Below, piece after piece: positions 43,604-51,544 of a stretch of DNA of 64,000 nt. Under the pieces are notes generated by a model, which saw nothing but the letters and a program-made list of their open reading frames with translations, was not told the origin of the DNA and did not search any database. The stretch covers positions 744,001 through 808,000 of the forward strand of contig CAVUAD010000007.1 of assembly GCA_963739355.1 (NCBI GenBank), given 5' to 3'. How positions within the stretch are numbered: the stretch's first letter is position 1; the number at the start of each line of letters is the position of its first letter. Source of the stretch: JAWVFM01 sp963739355 (GTDB lineage: Bacteria > Actinomycetota > Thermoleophilia > Solirubrobacterales > 70-9). The translations under genes were made by a program, and so were the position numbers.

Positions 43604-45067
43604 TCAGCCGATCGCCGTGAAGGTCCCGGTCTCGTTCGAGAACCGTGCGAGGCCGGCGCGCTCCGCCTCCTCAACGACCGCCTGGGCGACCGCCGGCGCC
43701 ACATCGCGGTCGAAGACGCTCGGGATGATGTAGTCCTCGGAGAGGTCCTCCTCGGCGACGACGTCCGCGATTCCCTGCGCCGCCGCGAGCTTCATCTCCT
43801 CGGTGATCGTCGGGGCTCCGGCGTCGAGCGCGCCCCGGAAGATCCCCGGGAAGCAGAGCACGTTGTTGATCTGGTTTGGGTAGTCCGAGCGGCCCGTGGC
43901 CATGATCCGCACGTAGGGGTCGGCGTCCTCCGGCATCACCTCCGGCGTGGGGTTGGCCATCGCGAAGACGATCGCGTCGTCGGCCATCCGGCCAAGCGCC
44001 TCCGCCTCGATGATCCCCGGTCCCGAGAGGCCGACGAAGACGTCGCAGCCCTCGATCACCTCGGCCGGCTTGCCGGCGAGCCTCTGCGGGTTCGAGTTCT
44101 CCGCGTACCAGCGCTTCGACTCGTTCATGTCGCCCGACCGGTAGTCCTCGCGCTCCGTGGAGACCGCGCCCTTGCGGTCGCAGCCCACCACGTCGGTGAC
44201 GCCGGAGGCGAACATCATCTTGGTCACCGCGACGCCGGCGGCGCCGAGGCCCACCACGAGCACCCTGAGGTCCTGGGGGCTCTTCCCGACGATCTTCAGG
44301 GCGTTGAACAGCGCCGCCATGGTGACGACCGCCGTGCCGTGCTGGTCGTCGTGGAAGACCGGGATGTCCAGCTCGTTCTTCAGCCGCTCCTCGATCTCGA
44401 AGCAGCGGGGGGCGGAGATGTCCTCGAGGTTGACGCCACCGAAGGTGGGGGCGATCAGCTTGACCGTGCGGATTATCTCCTCGGGGTCGTGGGTGTCCAG
44501 GCAGATCGGGAACGCATCGACGTTCGCGAACTCCTTGAAGAGCATCGCCTTGCCCTCCATGACCGGCATCGCCGCCTCCGGCCCGATGTCGCCGAGGCCG
44601 AGAACGGCGCTGCCGTCGGAGACCACCGCGACCGTGTTCTTCTTGATCGTGAACTCGAAGGCCTTGGAGCGGTCCTCGTGGATGGCGGTGCAGACCCGCG
44701 CGACGCCGGGCGTGTAGGCCATCGACAGGTCGTCGCGCGTCTTCAGCGGGTACTTGTTGTGCTGCTCGATCTTCCCGCCGCGATGCATGGCCATCGTGCG
44801 GTCGACGTAGCTCAGAACCCGGGCGCCGCGGGTGGAGCCGATGGCGCGCAGGATCTGCTCCCAGTGCTGCTGGTTGCGCGCGTCGATGGTGAACTCGCGC
44901 ACGCGCTTGCCCTCGGCGCCGGCGCCCGGAACGAGGTCGACCCCCTGCAGAGCCCCGCCCGCCTCGGCGATCTGCGCCGTCAGCTTGCCGAGCGGCTCAG
45001 AGCGCGCGTCGAGCTCGACGCGCACGACCACGGAGTACTGCGCGGAGACTGATGGCACGGAGGGCAC
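43604..45067 (-). CDS. ACT-domain NAD(P)-malic enzyme
   Basis: A 487-aa oxidative decarboxylase turning malate into pyruvate and CO2. An N-terminal ACT regulatory domain (about 10-90, SVVVRVELDARSE, VREFTIDARNQQHWEQIL) precedes the malic enzyme core: YTPGVARVC, NTVAVVSDGSAVLGLGDIGP, EDISAPRCFEIEERL, FHDDQHGTAVV, and the nucleotide motif VVGLGAAGVAV. This ACT-malic type is common in Gram-positive bacteria; the ACT domain probably binds an amino acid. GTG start. Gene spacing of 25 and 37 bases suggests co-transcription with the epimerase and the PPTase. Confidence 0.95.
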   Translation of the reverse strand: MPSVPSVSAQYSVVVRVELDARSEPLGKLTAQIAEAGGALQGVDLVPGAGAEGKRVREFTIDARNQQHWEQILRAIGSTRGARVLSYVDRTMAMHRGGKIEQHNKYPLKTRDDLSMAYTPGVARVCTAIHEDRSKAFEFTIKKNTVAVVSDGSAVLGLGDIGPEAAMPVMEGKAMLFKEFANVDAFPICLDTHDPEEIIRTVKLIAPTFGGVNLEDISAPRCFEIEERLKNELDIPVFHDDQHGTAVVTMAALFNALKIVGKSPQDLRVLVVGLGAAGVAVTKMMFASGVTDVVGCDRKGAVSTEREDYRSGDMNESKRWYAENSNPQRLAGKPAEVIEGCDVFVGLSGPGIIEAEALGRMADDAIVFAMANPTPEVMPEDADPYVRIMATGRSDYPNQINNVLCFPGIFRGALDAGAPTITEEMKLAAAQGIADVVAEEDLSEDYIIPSVFDRDVAPAVAQAVVEEAERAGLARFSNETGTFTAIG

Positions 45068-45104
45068 GGGGCGGGGATCTTACGAGGGACCTGTGCGCGA
45101 GGTC

Positions 45105-45752
45105 CTAAGCGGCGACGGCGGTCGCCACGGCGACCGTGAATCCCTCGGGCGCGGCGGCGAAGCTCTCGACACGCAGGTCGTCGATGCCGAGCCGGCGCCA
45201 ATCGCCCCGCAGGCGCGGCAGCGGCCGCTCGACGTCGCCGATATGAAGGTCGGTGAGCGGCAGCATCAGGCCCACCCCGAGCGCCTTCGCGAGGGCTTCC
45301 TTCAGGGTCCACGACGCCAGGAGCCAGCGCGTCCGCTCGGGTTCCGAGTCGGGCACGAGGGCGAGCTCCTCGGCGTCCAGGAACAGCGCGGGATCGATGC
45401 CGGCGAGCTCGGGCCGGCCGTCTGCCTCGATGTCCACGCCAAGCTGCTCGAGTCGGGGGCCGAACGCGAACGCGGCCATCCCGTCCGAGCTGGAGACGCT
45501 CATCTCGAGCGGAAAGTCCTCGGGAAGCTCGGGCCGCCCGGCGGGGGAGACGCGAAGCGGGACCTCGTCGGGCTCGATTCCCAGCTCCTCCGCCACGAGC
45601 TCGCGCAGGATCGCGCGGCGCGCGATCGCTCGGTCGCGATCGAGCCGGCGCTCGAGCCGCTCGGCGCGGTCAAGCTCCTCGTCCGTGAGGTAATCCGACC
45701 GGATGGCGAGCTCCGCGGCGTCGATATCCAGCGAGGCAAACCGCACTCTCAT
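45105..45752 (-). CDS. 4'-phosphopantetheinyl transferase (Sfp type)
   Basis: A 215-aa Sfp-type transferase that loads phosphopantetheine onto carrier domains. The Mg/CoA motif is GVDIEADGR and the second is WTLKEALAKALGVGLML. It overlaps the NRPS stop by four bases (ATGA), so it is the dedicated activator of the two carrier domains of that protein. Length and halves are normal for the Sfp class (not the short AcpS class). Confidence 0.95.
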   Translation of the reverse strand: MRVRFASLDIDAAELAIRSDYLTDEELDRAERLERRLDRDRAIARRAILRELVAEELGIEPDEVPLRVSPAGRPELPEDFPLEMSVSSSDGMAAFAFGPRLEQLGVDIEADGRPELAGIDPALFLDAEELALVPDSEPERTRWLLASWTLKEALAKALGVGLMLPLTDLHIGDVERPLPRLRGDWRRLGIDDLRVESFAAAPEGFTVAVATAVAA

Positions 45753-48700
45753 CTCCCCGCACAATTGCGAAGCCTCCGGCGGAGCTCTGCCGCAAGCGCC
45801 GCCTGGCCGCTCCCGTGGAGCAATGAATGGTGGTCGCCCGGCAAGCAGACGATCTCGACCGGGTGACCGACGACCTCCTTCCAGCCGAGACTCTCGTCGT
45901 TTGCCAGCAGCTGACTCGAGTGTGTACAGAACAGGACGAAGGGGGCGCTCACGGGGTTCGGCCGGTAGGCCCGGTAGATCCGAAAGAGCGGAGCGGGCAT
46001 CGAGCTCCACCACGGCGAGCGATCCCCGGGAGAGGCGATCTGCTTGACGCCGCGGCCTGCGAGGCGCCTGGCCGAAGCCGCGAGCTCGCGGGCGCGCTCG
46101 CTGCGCGGCAGGTTCCGAAGCTTGTTCTGCAGATGCCGCGCCCGCCCGACGCTCGAGTAGCGAAGCTCGGCGCGGGTGTCGAACACCGCGACGAGGCCAA
46201 CCGGCTCGCCGGCCTGTTCCAGCTGGTGGCCGATCTCGACCGCCACGGCGCCGCCCAGGGAGTGGCCGGCGATGAGGTAGGGGCCGCGGGGCTGCTCTTC
46301 CTTGATCACCGTGATGCGCTGCGCGGCGATCTCCTCGACCGTCTCCTGCCCGTCGATCCGCATGTCCCACGAGACAAGCGGGCGGATCGAGACGTCGCCC
46401 ACAAGTCGCTCCGCCAGCCCCTGCATGCCGTCGAACCCGGGCCGGTCGACGAACAGCGTGAAGAGGCGTGCGGGTGCCGGGCCTGCGCCGTTGTCCCGCA
46501 ACCCCGCGCCGGAGGGAACCCTCCGCACCTCCTCGGCGAACTCGGCGAGCGTTCGCGACTGGAAGACCGTGGCCAGCGGCAGGCGGCGGTTGAAGCGCTT
46601 CTCCACCTCGTCCGTCAGCCGCAGCGCCAGGAACGAGTGCCCGCCGAGCGCAAAAAAGTCGTTCCCGGGGCCCGGCGGCAGGGAGAGTCCGAGGATCGAG
46701 CGCCAGATCTCGGCGACTGCGGCCACGGTCTCGTCTTGGGGCTCGGCCGTTACGGCGGGCGGGGACGGCGCCGGGAGGCTCGCGCGGTCCAGCTTGCCGC
46801 GGTCGTTCACGGGCAGCGCGTCGAGGAACGTGAGGCTCCCGGGGACCATGTGGGCGGGGAGCCGGTCGCCGAGCCAGGCGCGGAGCTCGCCGGGGTCGGC
46901 CGGCCGGCTCGCCACAACGTAGGCGGCGAGCGCCTGCCCATCCGAACGTGCCGCGACGTCGACTCTGGCCTCGGAGACATCCGGATGCGCGGCGAGCGCG
47001 GCCTCGATCTCCCCCGGCTCGATCCGGAAGCCGCGGACCTTCAGCTGACGGTCCATTCGGGCGAGGATCTCCAGCCGCCCGTCAGCTCGCCAGCGGGCGA
47101 GGTCGCCGCTTCGGTAGAGGCGCTCGGCCGGACCGCCGTCGACGGCGATCTCCACGAACCGCTCGGCGGTGAGCTCCTCGCGCCCCAGGTAGCCGCGCGT
47201 GAGCCCGGCGCCCCCGAGGTGGAGCTCGCCGGGCACTCCGACCGGCACCAGCTCGCCGCGCTCGCCGAGCACCAGCGCCCGGCGCCCCGCGAGCGGGCGG
47301 CCAACCGGCGGCGAGGCCCCGCGCGGCGCGAAACGGGGGCAGACGTCGGCCGTGTCGACGACGGTGTCCTCGGTCGGCCCGGACAGGTTCACGACTCGGC
47401 GGATGCCCGGCAGCTCGTAGAGCCGGTCGACGAGCGCGCGTCCAAGCGGCTCGCCGCTCAGGCTGACGACCTCCACGGATGCCGGCAGGTCATGGTTCCG
47501 AACGACCTCGGAGAGGGCCGAGGCCACGGTGTTGACCAGCGTGACGTCCGCCGCCGGAGGGTTCGCGACAAGCTCCAGGAGGTTCTCGACGAGCACCACG
47601 GATCCACCGGTGGCCAGCGGAACCATCAGCTCGAACGTGGAGAGGTCGAACCCGAAGGAGCTGGAGGCGAGGACGCCGCGCAGCTCGCCGCGGCTGAAGA
47701 ACGACCGCGCCCAGTCGACCAGGCCTTCGACGTTGCGGCGCTCGACCATCACCGCCTTTGGCCGCCCCGTCGAGCCGGACGTGTAGAGAACGTGCGAGAG
47801 CGCTGCCGGCGAGGACGGGAATGCGAGGTTTTCGGCGGGCTCACCGGGCGGCGACGGATCCTCGAGGTCGACGATTGCCGCGCTGCCGCGGATCTCTTCC
47901 CACCCTGAGCCCCCGGCGGCTACGAGGACCTTCGCCCCCGAGTCGTCGAGCATGAGGCGGCGGCGCTCAGGCGGCAGCCTCGGGTCGACCGGCAGGAACG
48001 CGGCTCCGGCTTTCAGCGTCCCCAGGAACGCTGCGACAGCGTCGGGCTGCCGGGCAAGCCCGACCGCGACGATGTCATCGGCGCCGAGCCCCAGGCCCGA
48101 GAGCCGATGGGCGACGCGATTCGCCTGCTCGTTCAGGTCGCCGTAGCTGACCGATTCGCCGCCATGGGCGATTGCAATCGCGTCTGGGCGAAGCTCGGCC
48201 TGCTGCTCGAAGCGGCGGTGTACGGGCCCCCCGGCAGAGCGAAGCCGCGGCCCGGTCGAGAGCCGCTGGAGCCGGCGGCGCTCGGGCCCACTCAGCATCG
48301 TGGCCCTCTCCACCGGCGCGTCGGGCGCGGCGCCTAGCGAGTGGAGGAGGGCCGAGTAATGGCTGAGCATCCGCCGAGACGTCCCGGCCTCCCAGAGGTC
48401 GGACCTGAAGCGCAGGACGCAATCGAGGCCAGTCTCGGTCTCCGTGAGCTCCATCGCCAGCTCGGCCTGCGCAATGCCGGCGATCCACGGAACGTTGTCG
48501 ATCGCCAGGTCGTGGGGCTGCGGCGCCGCGGGAGGAGGCATGTTCCGCAGCTGAAAGGTGACGGGTGCCAGCGGATCGCGCCCGAGCTCACGCTGGAGGT
48601 CCAGCTCCTCGACGATCCGCTCGAACGAGACCCGCTGGTGCGCGAGCGCGTCGAGCATCGTTTCGTGTGCGCGACCCACCGCCGCCCGAAACGACTCGGC

Positions 48701-51472
48701 GGCATCGAGCTGCAGCCGCACCGGCAGGGTGTTCACGAACATCCCGATCAGGTGCTCCGAGCCCGCGACGGTGCGGCCCGCCGAGGGGCATCCGATCACG
48801 ACGTCGCGGCGCTGTGCGTAGCGGCAGAGCATCTCGGCGAACGCGCTGAGAAGGACGACGAACGTGGTCGTGCGCAGCTCCCGCGCCAGGCGTTCGACGC
48901 CGGCCAGGGTGCCGGCGGGAAGCAGCACCGAGGCGGAGGATCCGGGCGCGGCCTCGGCCCTCGGCCGGGGGCGATCGGTGGCGAGCTCGACGGCCCTCGC
49001 CCCCTGCAGCTGGCCGCGCCAGTAGTCGATGTCGCCCTCGAGCTCCGGACCGCTGAGCTTTGCGACCTGCGCGGTGGCGAGGTCGCCGTATCGCGGCAGC
49101 GACTCGGCGGGCGGGGCGCCGGTCCCGGAAGAGAGCCCCGAGTAAAGGCGCCGCAGCTCGTCGACGAAGACGCTTCGCGACCAGCCGTCGAACGCGAGGT
49201 GGTGCGAGCTCATGACGAGGAGGTGCTCCTCCGGCGCAATCTCGCAAAGCCGGCCGCGGAGCAGCTCACCGCGCTCGAGATCGAACGGCGCTTGCGCCTC
49301 CCCGGCGAGAGCACTCAGTGCGGCGGGCACCGACTCGAACCGAAGCGTGGGAGCAAGCTCCACGTGGTGCGGAGGGTGGACGCGCGCAAGGGGCTCGCCG
49401 CCGGCGCGCTCGAACCCGGTGCGAAGCGGCTCGTGACGGCGCACGATCTCGTCGAGCGCCAGCCCGAGTGCCCGGCGGTCCAGGCTCCCGCGCAGCGAGA
49501 GGGCGATGGGCAGGTTGTACGTCGGGAGCTCGGGGGCGAGCTGCGCGAGCCACCAGAGCCGCCGCTGTGCCGGCGAGGGCGGGTGGGTGTCTGCCGGCGC
49601 GATGAATTTCTCAGGCGCGGGGCGCCGCACTTCCGGGTTTGCCCTGATGCGCTCGATGACCCCGGCCATTCCGCGCACCGTGCTCGCATCGGTGAAGACG
49701 TCAGCGACCTCGAGCTCGACGCCGATCGCCTCCTGGACCTGGCCGATCAGCGACATCGCCCGAAGCGAGTCACCGCCCAGCACGAAGAAGTCCGCTTCGA
49801 GTGAGCTCGGCTGCTCGTCCAGCACGGTCGCCCAGACGGCGAGCAGGGCCGACTCCAGCGCGGTCGCCTGCTCACCGGCGGTGGGGGTGTTGTGCGGCGG
49901 CGAGCCGGGGCTGTCGCCGGCGGCGCTCGCCGCCGGGCCGATGCCGTTCTCGAGGCCAAGCTGCGCCGCCAGCCCCGAGCGCTGGAGCTTCCCGGTGGCG
50001 CCCTTGGGAATCGCGTCGACCAGGAGCACCTGGCGGGGCACCTTGTACGCGGCGAGCCGGCTCGCGAGATGGGCGCGGAGCTCCTCCGGGTGGGCGCCGG
50101 CTCCTGGCCGCAGGACCGCGGCGGCGGCGGGCTCCTCGCCGAGGGTGGGGTGGGGCACGCCGAAGGCCACCGCCTGCAGCACCGAGGAGTGCTCGACCAG
50201 GGCATCGTCGATCTCGCGCGGGGAGATCTTGTCGCCGCCGCGGTTGATGATCTCCTTGAGGCGCCCGTCGATGCGCAGGTAGCCGTCCGCGTCGAGACTG
50301 CCGAGATCTCCGGTCCGCAACCAGCCGTTGGTAAGCGCCTCCCGATTGGCGTCCGGGGCGTCGAGATAGCCCGCCGTGACGCCGGGGCCCCGGATCGCAA
50401 CCTCGCCCCTCTGTCCGGCGGAGAGCTCCTCGCCGTCGGGTGAGAGGATCGCGATCTCCGCGCCCGCCGCCATGCCGACGCTCCCCGGCTTGCGCTCTCC
50501 CGGCGGGAGCGGGTTGGACGCGATCTGATGCGACGCCTCCGTCATTCCGTAGGCCTCGATGACGGGCGCGCCCAGCGCCTCCTGAAGCTCCGAGCGAAGC
50601 GGCGCGGGCAGTGCGGCGGAGCTCGACCGCGCGAAGCGCAGAGAGACGCCGTGCTCGCCGGCACGCCGGCCGCCCAGGGCGTCGAGCAGCGCCTGGTGGA
50701 TCGTCGGGACCGCCGTGTACCAGGTCGCTTCCGTGTCCCTGAGCCACTCGACCGCGTGCTTTGGGTCGAACCCCGGCGTCGCAACCAGCGAGGCCCCGGC
50801 GCGAATCGATCCCAGGAGGCCGGCCATGATGCCGTGGATGTGGAACATCGGCATGACGCCGAAGCAGCGGTCAGCCGGCGTGAGCTCGAGCGTTGCGGCG
50901 ATCGACCGCGAGGACGCGCAGATGTTTGCGTGGGTGAGGGGAACGAGCTTCGGCCTGGATGTCGTTCCCGAGGTGTGCAGCAGGAGGGCGATGTCGTCGG
51001 GGTTGGGGGTGTCGGCCGGCGTGCCGTTCGTGACCAAAGCGCCGGCCCGCACGAGCCTGCCGGGTTCGTTGCCGGCTCGAGGCTCGAGCTCGAGCACGTG
51101 TATGTCCCGGGCGCGCGCCAGGTCGCGGGCCCGCGTGGCGAGCCCGGCCGCGACGAGCAGGACCGCCGGCGCGAGATCGTCAAGCAGCGGCTCGAGCTCA
51201 CGCTCGGTGTAGCGCGGGTTGAGCGGGGCGCACGCCCCGACGGAGCTCGCGGCGAGGAACGCGACGGCGATCTCGGGCCCGTCGGGGGCGACAAGGGCGA
51301 TGCGGTCGCTGCTCGTGACGCCAAGGGCACGCAACCGGCAGGCGAGCGCGTCGACCTCCTCGGCAAGCCCCGAGTAGCTCAGCGCGCCGCGTCCCGGCGC
51401 AAGGAGCGCCGTGCGGTCGCCCTGCTCCTCAGTCCCTCGGCTGAGGAGGTTCGAAACCGTCTCCACTCCCAC
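45749..51472 (-). CDS. two-module NRPS with oxalyl-CoA-ligase-like loading domain
   Basis: A 1907-aa megasynthetase, order A-PCP-C-A-PCP-TE. A1 (about 20-510) is an acyl-CoA-ligase-type domain (LLHTSGTTSRPKLVPLTHAN, PMFHIHGIMAGLLGS, ATWYTAVPTIHQALLD, EAYGMTEASHQIASNPLPPG, KEIINRGGDKISP), strikingly like AAE3/Pcs60 oxalyl-CoA synthetases. PCP1 has Ser569 in LGGDSLRA. C (about 630-1075) has an intact HHLAFDGW (757-763). A2 (about 1090-1600) has LYTSGSTGRPKAV; my alignment to GrsA gives specificity residues D-L-F-N-S-S-L-V-V, nearest to Cys/Ala-type codes. PCP2 has Ser1613 in LGGHSFLA. TE has Ser1738 in AGHSLGGA. Expected product: an acyl- or carboxyacyl-amino acid. Start GTG at 51472. Confidence 0.95.
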   Translation of the reverse strand: MGVETVSNLLSRGTEEQGDRTALLAPGRGALSYSGLAEEVDALACRLRALGVTSSDRIALVAPDGPEIAVAFLAASSVGACAPLNPRYTERELEPLLDDLAPAVLLVAAGLATRARDLARARDIHVLELEPRAGNEPGRLVRAGALVTNGTPADTPNPDDIALLLHTSGTTSRPKLVPLTHANICASSRSIAATLELTPADRCFGVMPMFHIHGIMAGLLGSIRAGASLVATPGFDPKHAVEWLRDTEATWYTAVPTIHQALLDALGGRRAGEHGVSLRFARSSSAALPAPLRSELQEALGAPVIEAYGMTEASHQIASNPLPPGERKPGSVGMAAGAEIAILSPDGEELSAGQRGEVAIRGPGVTAGYLDAPDANREALTNGWLRTGDLGSLDADGYLRIDGRLKEIINRGGDKISPREIDDALVEHSSVLQAVAFGVPHPTLGEEPAAAAVLRPGAGAHPEELRAHLASRLAAYKVPRQVLLVDAIPKGATGKLQRSGLAAQLGLENGIGPAASAAGDSPGSPPHNTPTAGEQATALESALLAVWATVLDEQPSSLEADFFVLGGDSLRAMSLIGQVQEAIGVELEVADVFTDASTVRGMAGVIERIRANPEVRRPAPEKFIAPADTHPPSPAQRRLWWLAQLAPELPTYNLPIALSLRGSLDRRALGLALDEIVRRHEPLRTGFERAGGEPLARVHPPHHVELAPTLRFESVPAALSALAGEAQAPFDLERGELLRGRLCEIAPEEHLLVMSSHHLAFDGWSRSVFVDELRRLYSGLSSGTGAPPAESLPRYGDLATAQVAKLSGPELEGDIDYWRGQLQGARAVELATDRPRPRAEAAPGSSASVLLPAGTLAGVERLARELRTTTFVVLLSAFAEMLCRYAQRRDVVIGCPSAGRTVAGSEHLIGMFVNTLPVRLQLDAAESFRAAVGRAHETMLDALAHQRVSFERIVEELDLQRELGRDPLAPVTFQLRNMPPPAAPQPHDLAIDNVPWIAGIAQAELAMELTETETGLDCVLRFRSDLWEAGTSRRMLSHYSALLHSLGAAPDAPVERATMLSGPERRRLQRLSTGPRLRSAGGPVHRRFEQQAELRPDAIAIAHGGESVSYGDLNEQANRVAHRLSGLGLGADDIVAVGLARQPDAVAAFLGTLKAGAAFLPVDPRLPPERRRLMLDDSGAKVLVAAGGSGWEEIRGSAAIVDLEDPSPPGEPAENLAFPSSPAALSHVLYTSGSTGRPKAVMVERRNVEGLVDWARSFFSRGELRGVLASSSFGFDLSTFELMVPLATGGSVVLVENLLELVANPPAADVTLVNTVASALSEVVRNHDLPASVEVVSLSGEPLGRALVDRLYELPGIRRVVNLSGPTEDTVVDTADVCPRFAPRGASPPVGRPLAGRRALVLGERGELVPVGVPGELHLGGAGLTRGYLGREELTAERFVEIAVDGGPAERLYRSGDLARWRADGRLEILARMDRQLKVRGFRIEPGEIEAALAAHPDVSEARVDVAARSDGQALAAYVVASRPADPGELRAWLGDRLPAHMVPGSLTFLDALPVNDRGKLDRASLPAPSPPAVTAEPQDETVAAVAEIWRSILGLSLPPGPGNDFFALGGHSFLALRLTDEVEKRFNRRLPLATVFQSRTLAEFAEEVRRVPSGAGLRDNGAGPAPARLFTLFVDRPGFDGMQGLAERLVGDVSIRPLVSWDMRIDGQETVEEIAAQRITVIKEEQPRGPYLIAGHSLGGAVAVEIGHQLEQAGEPVGLVAVFDTRAELRYSSVGRARHLQNKLRNLPRSERARELAASARRLAGRGVKQIASPGDRSPWWSSMPAPLFRIYRAYRPNPVSAPFVLFCTHSSQLLANDESLGWKEVVGHPVEIVCLPGDHHSLLHGSGQAALAAELRRRLRNCAGR

Positions 51473-51544
51473 GTTCCGATCCTACGTAATGGAGTCCGGG
51501 GCTCGGGCGCCGGCAAGGCGGAATCGGTCATCTAGGATCGGGCC

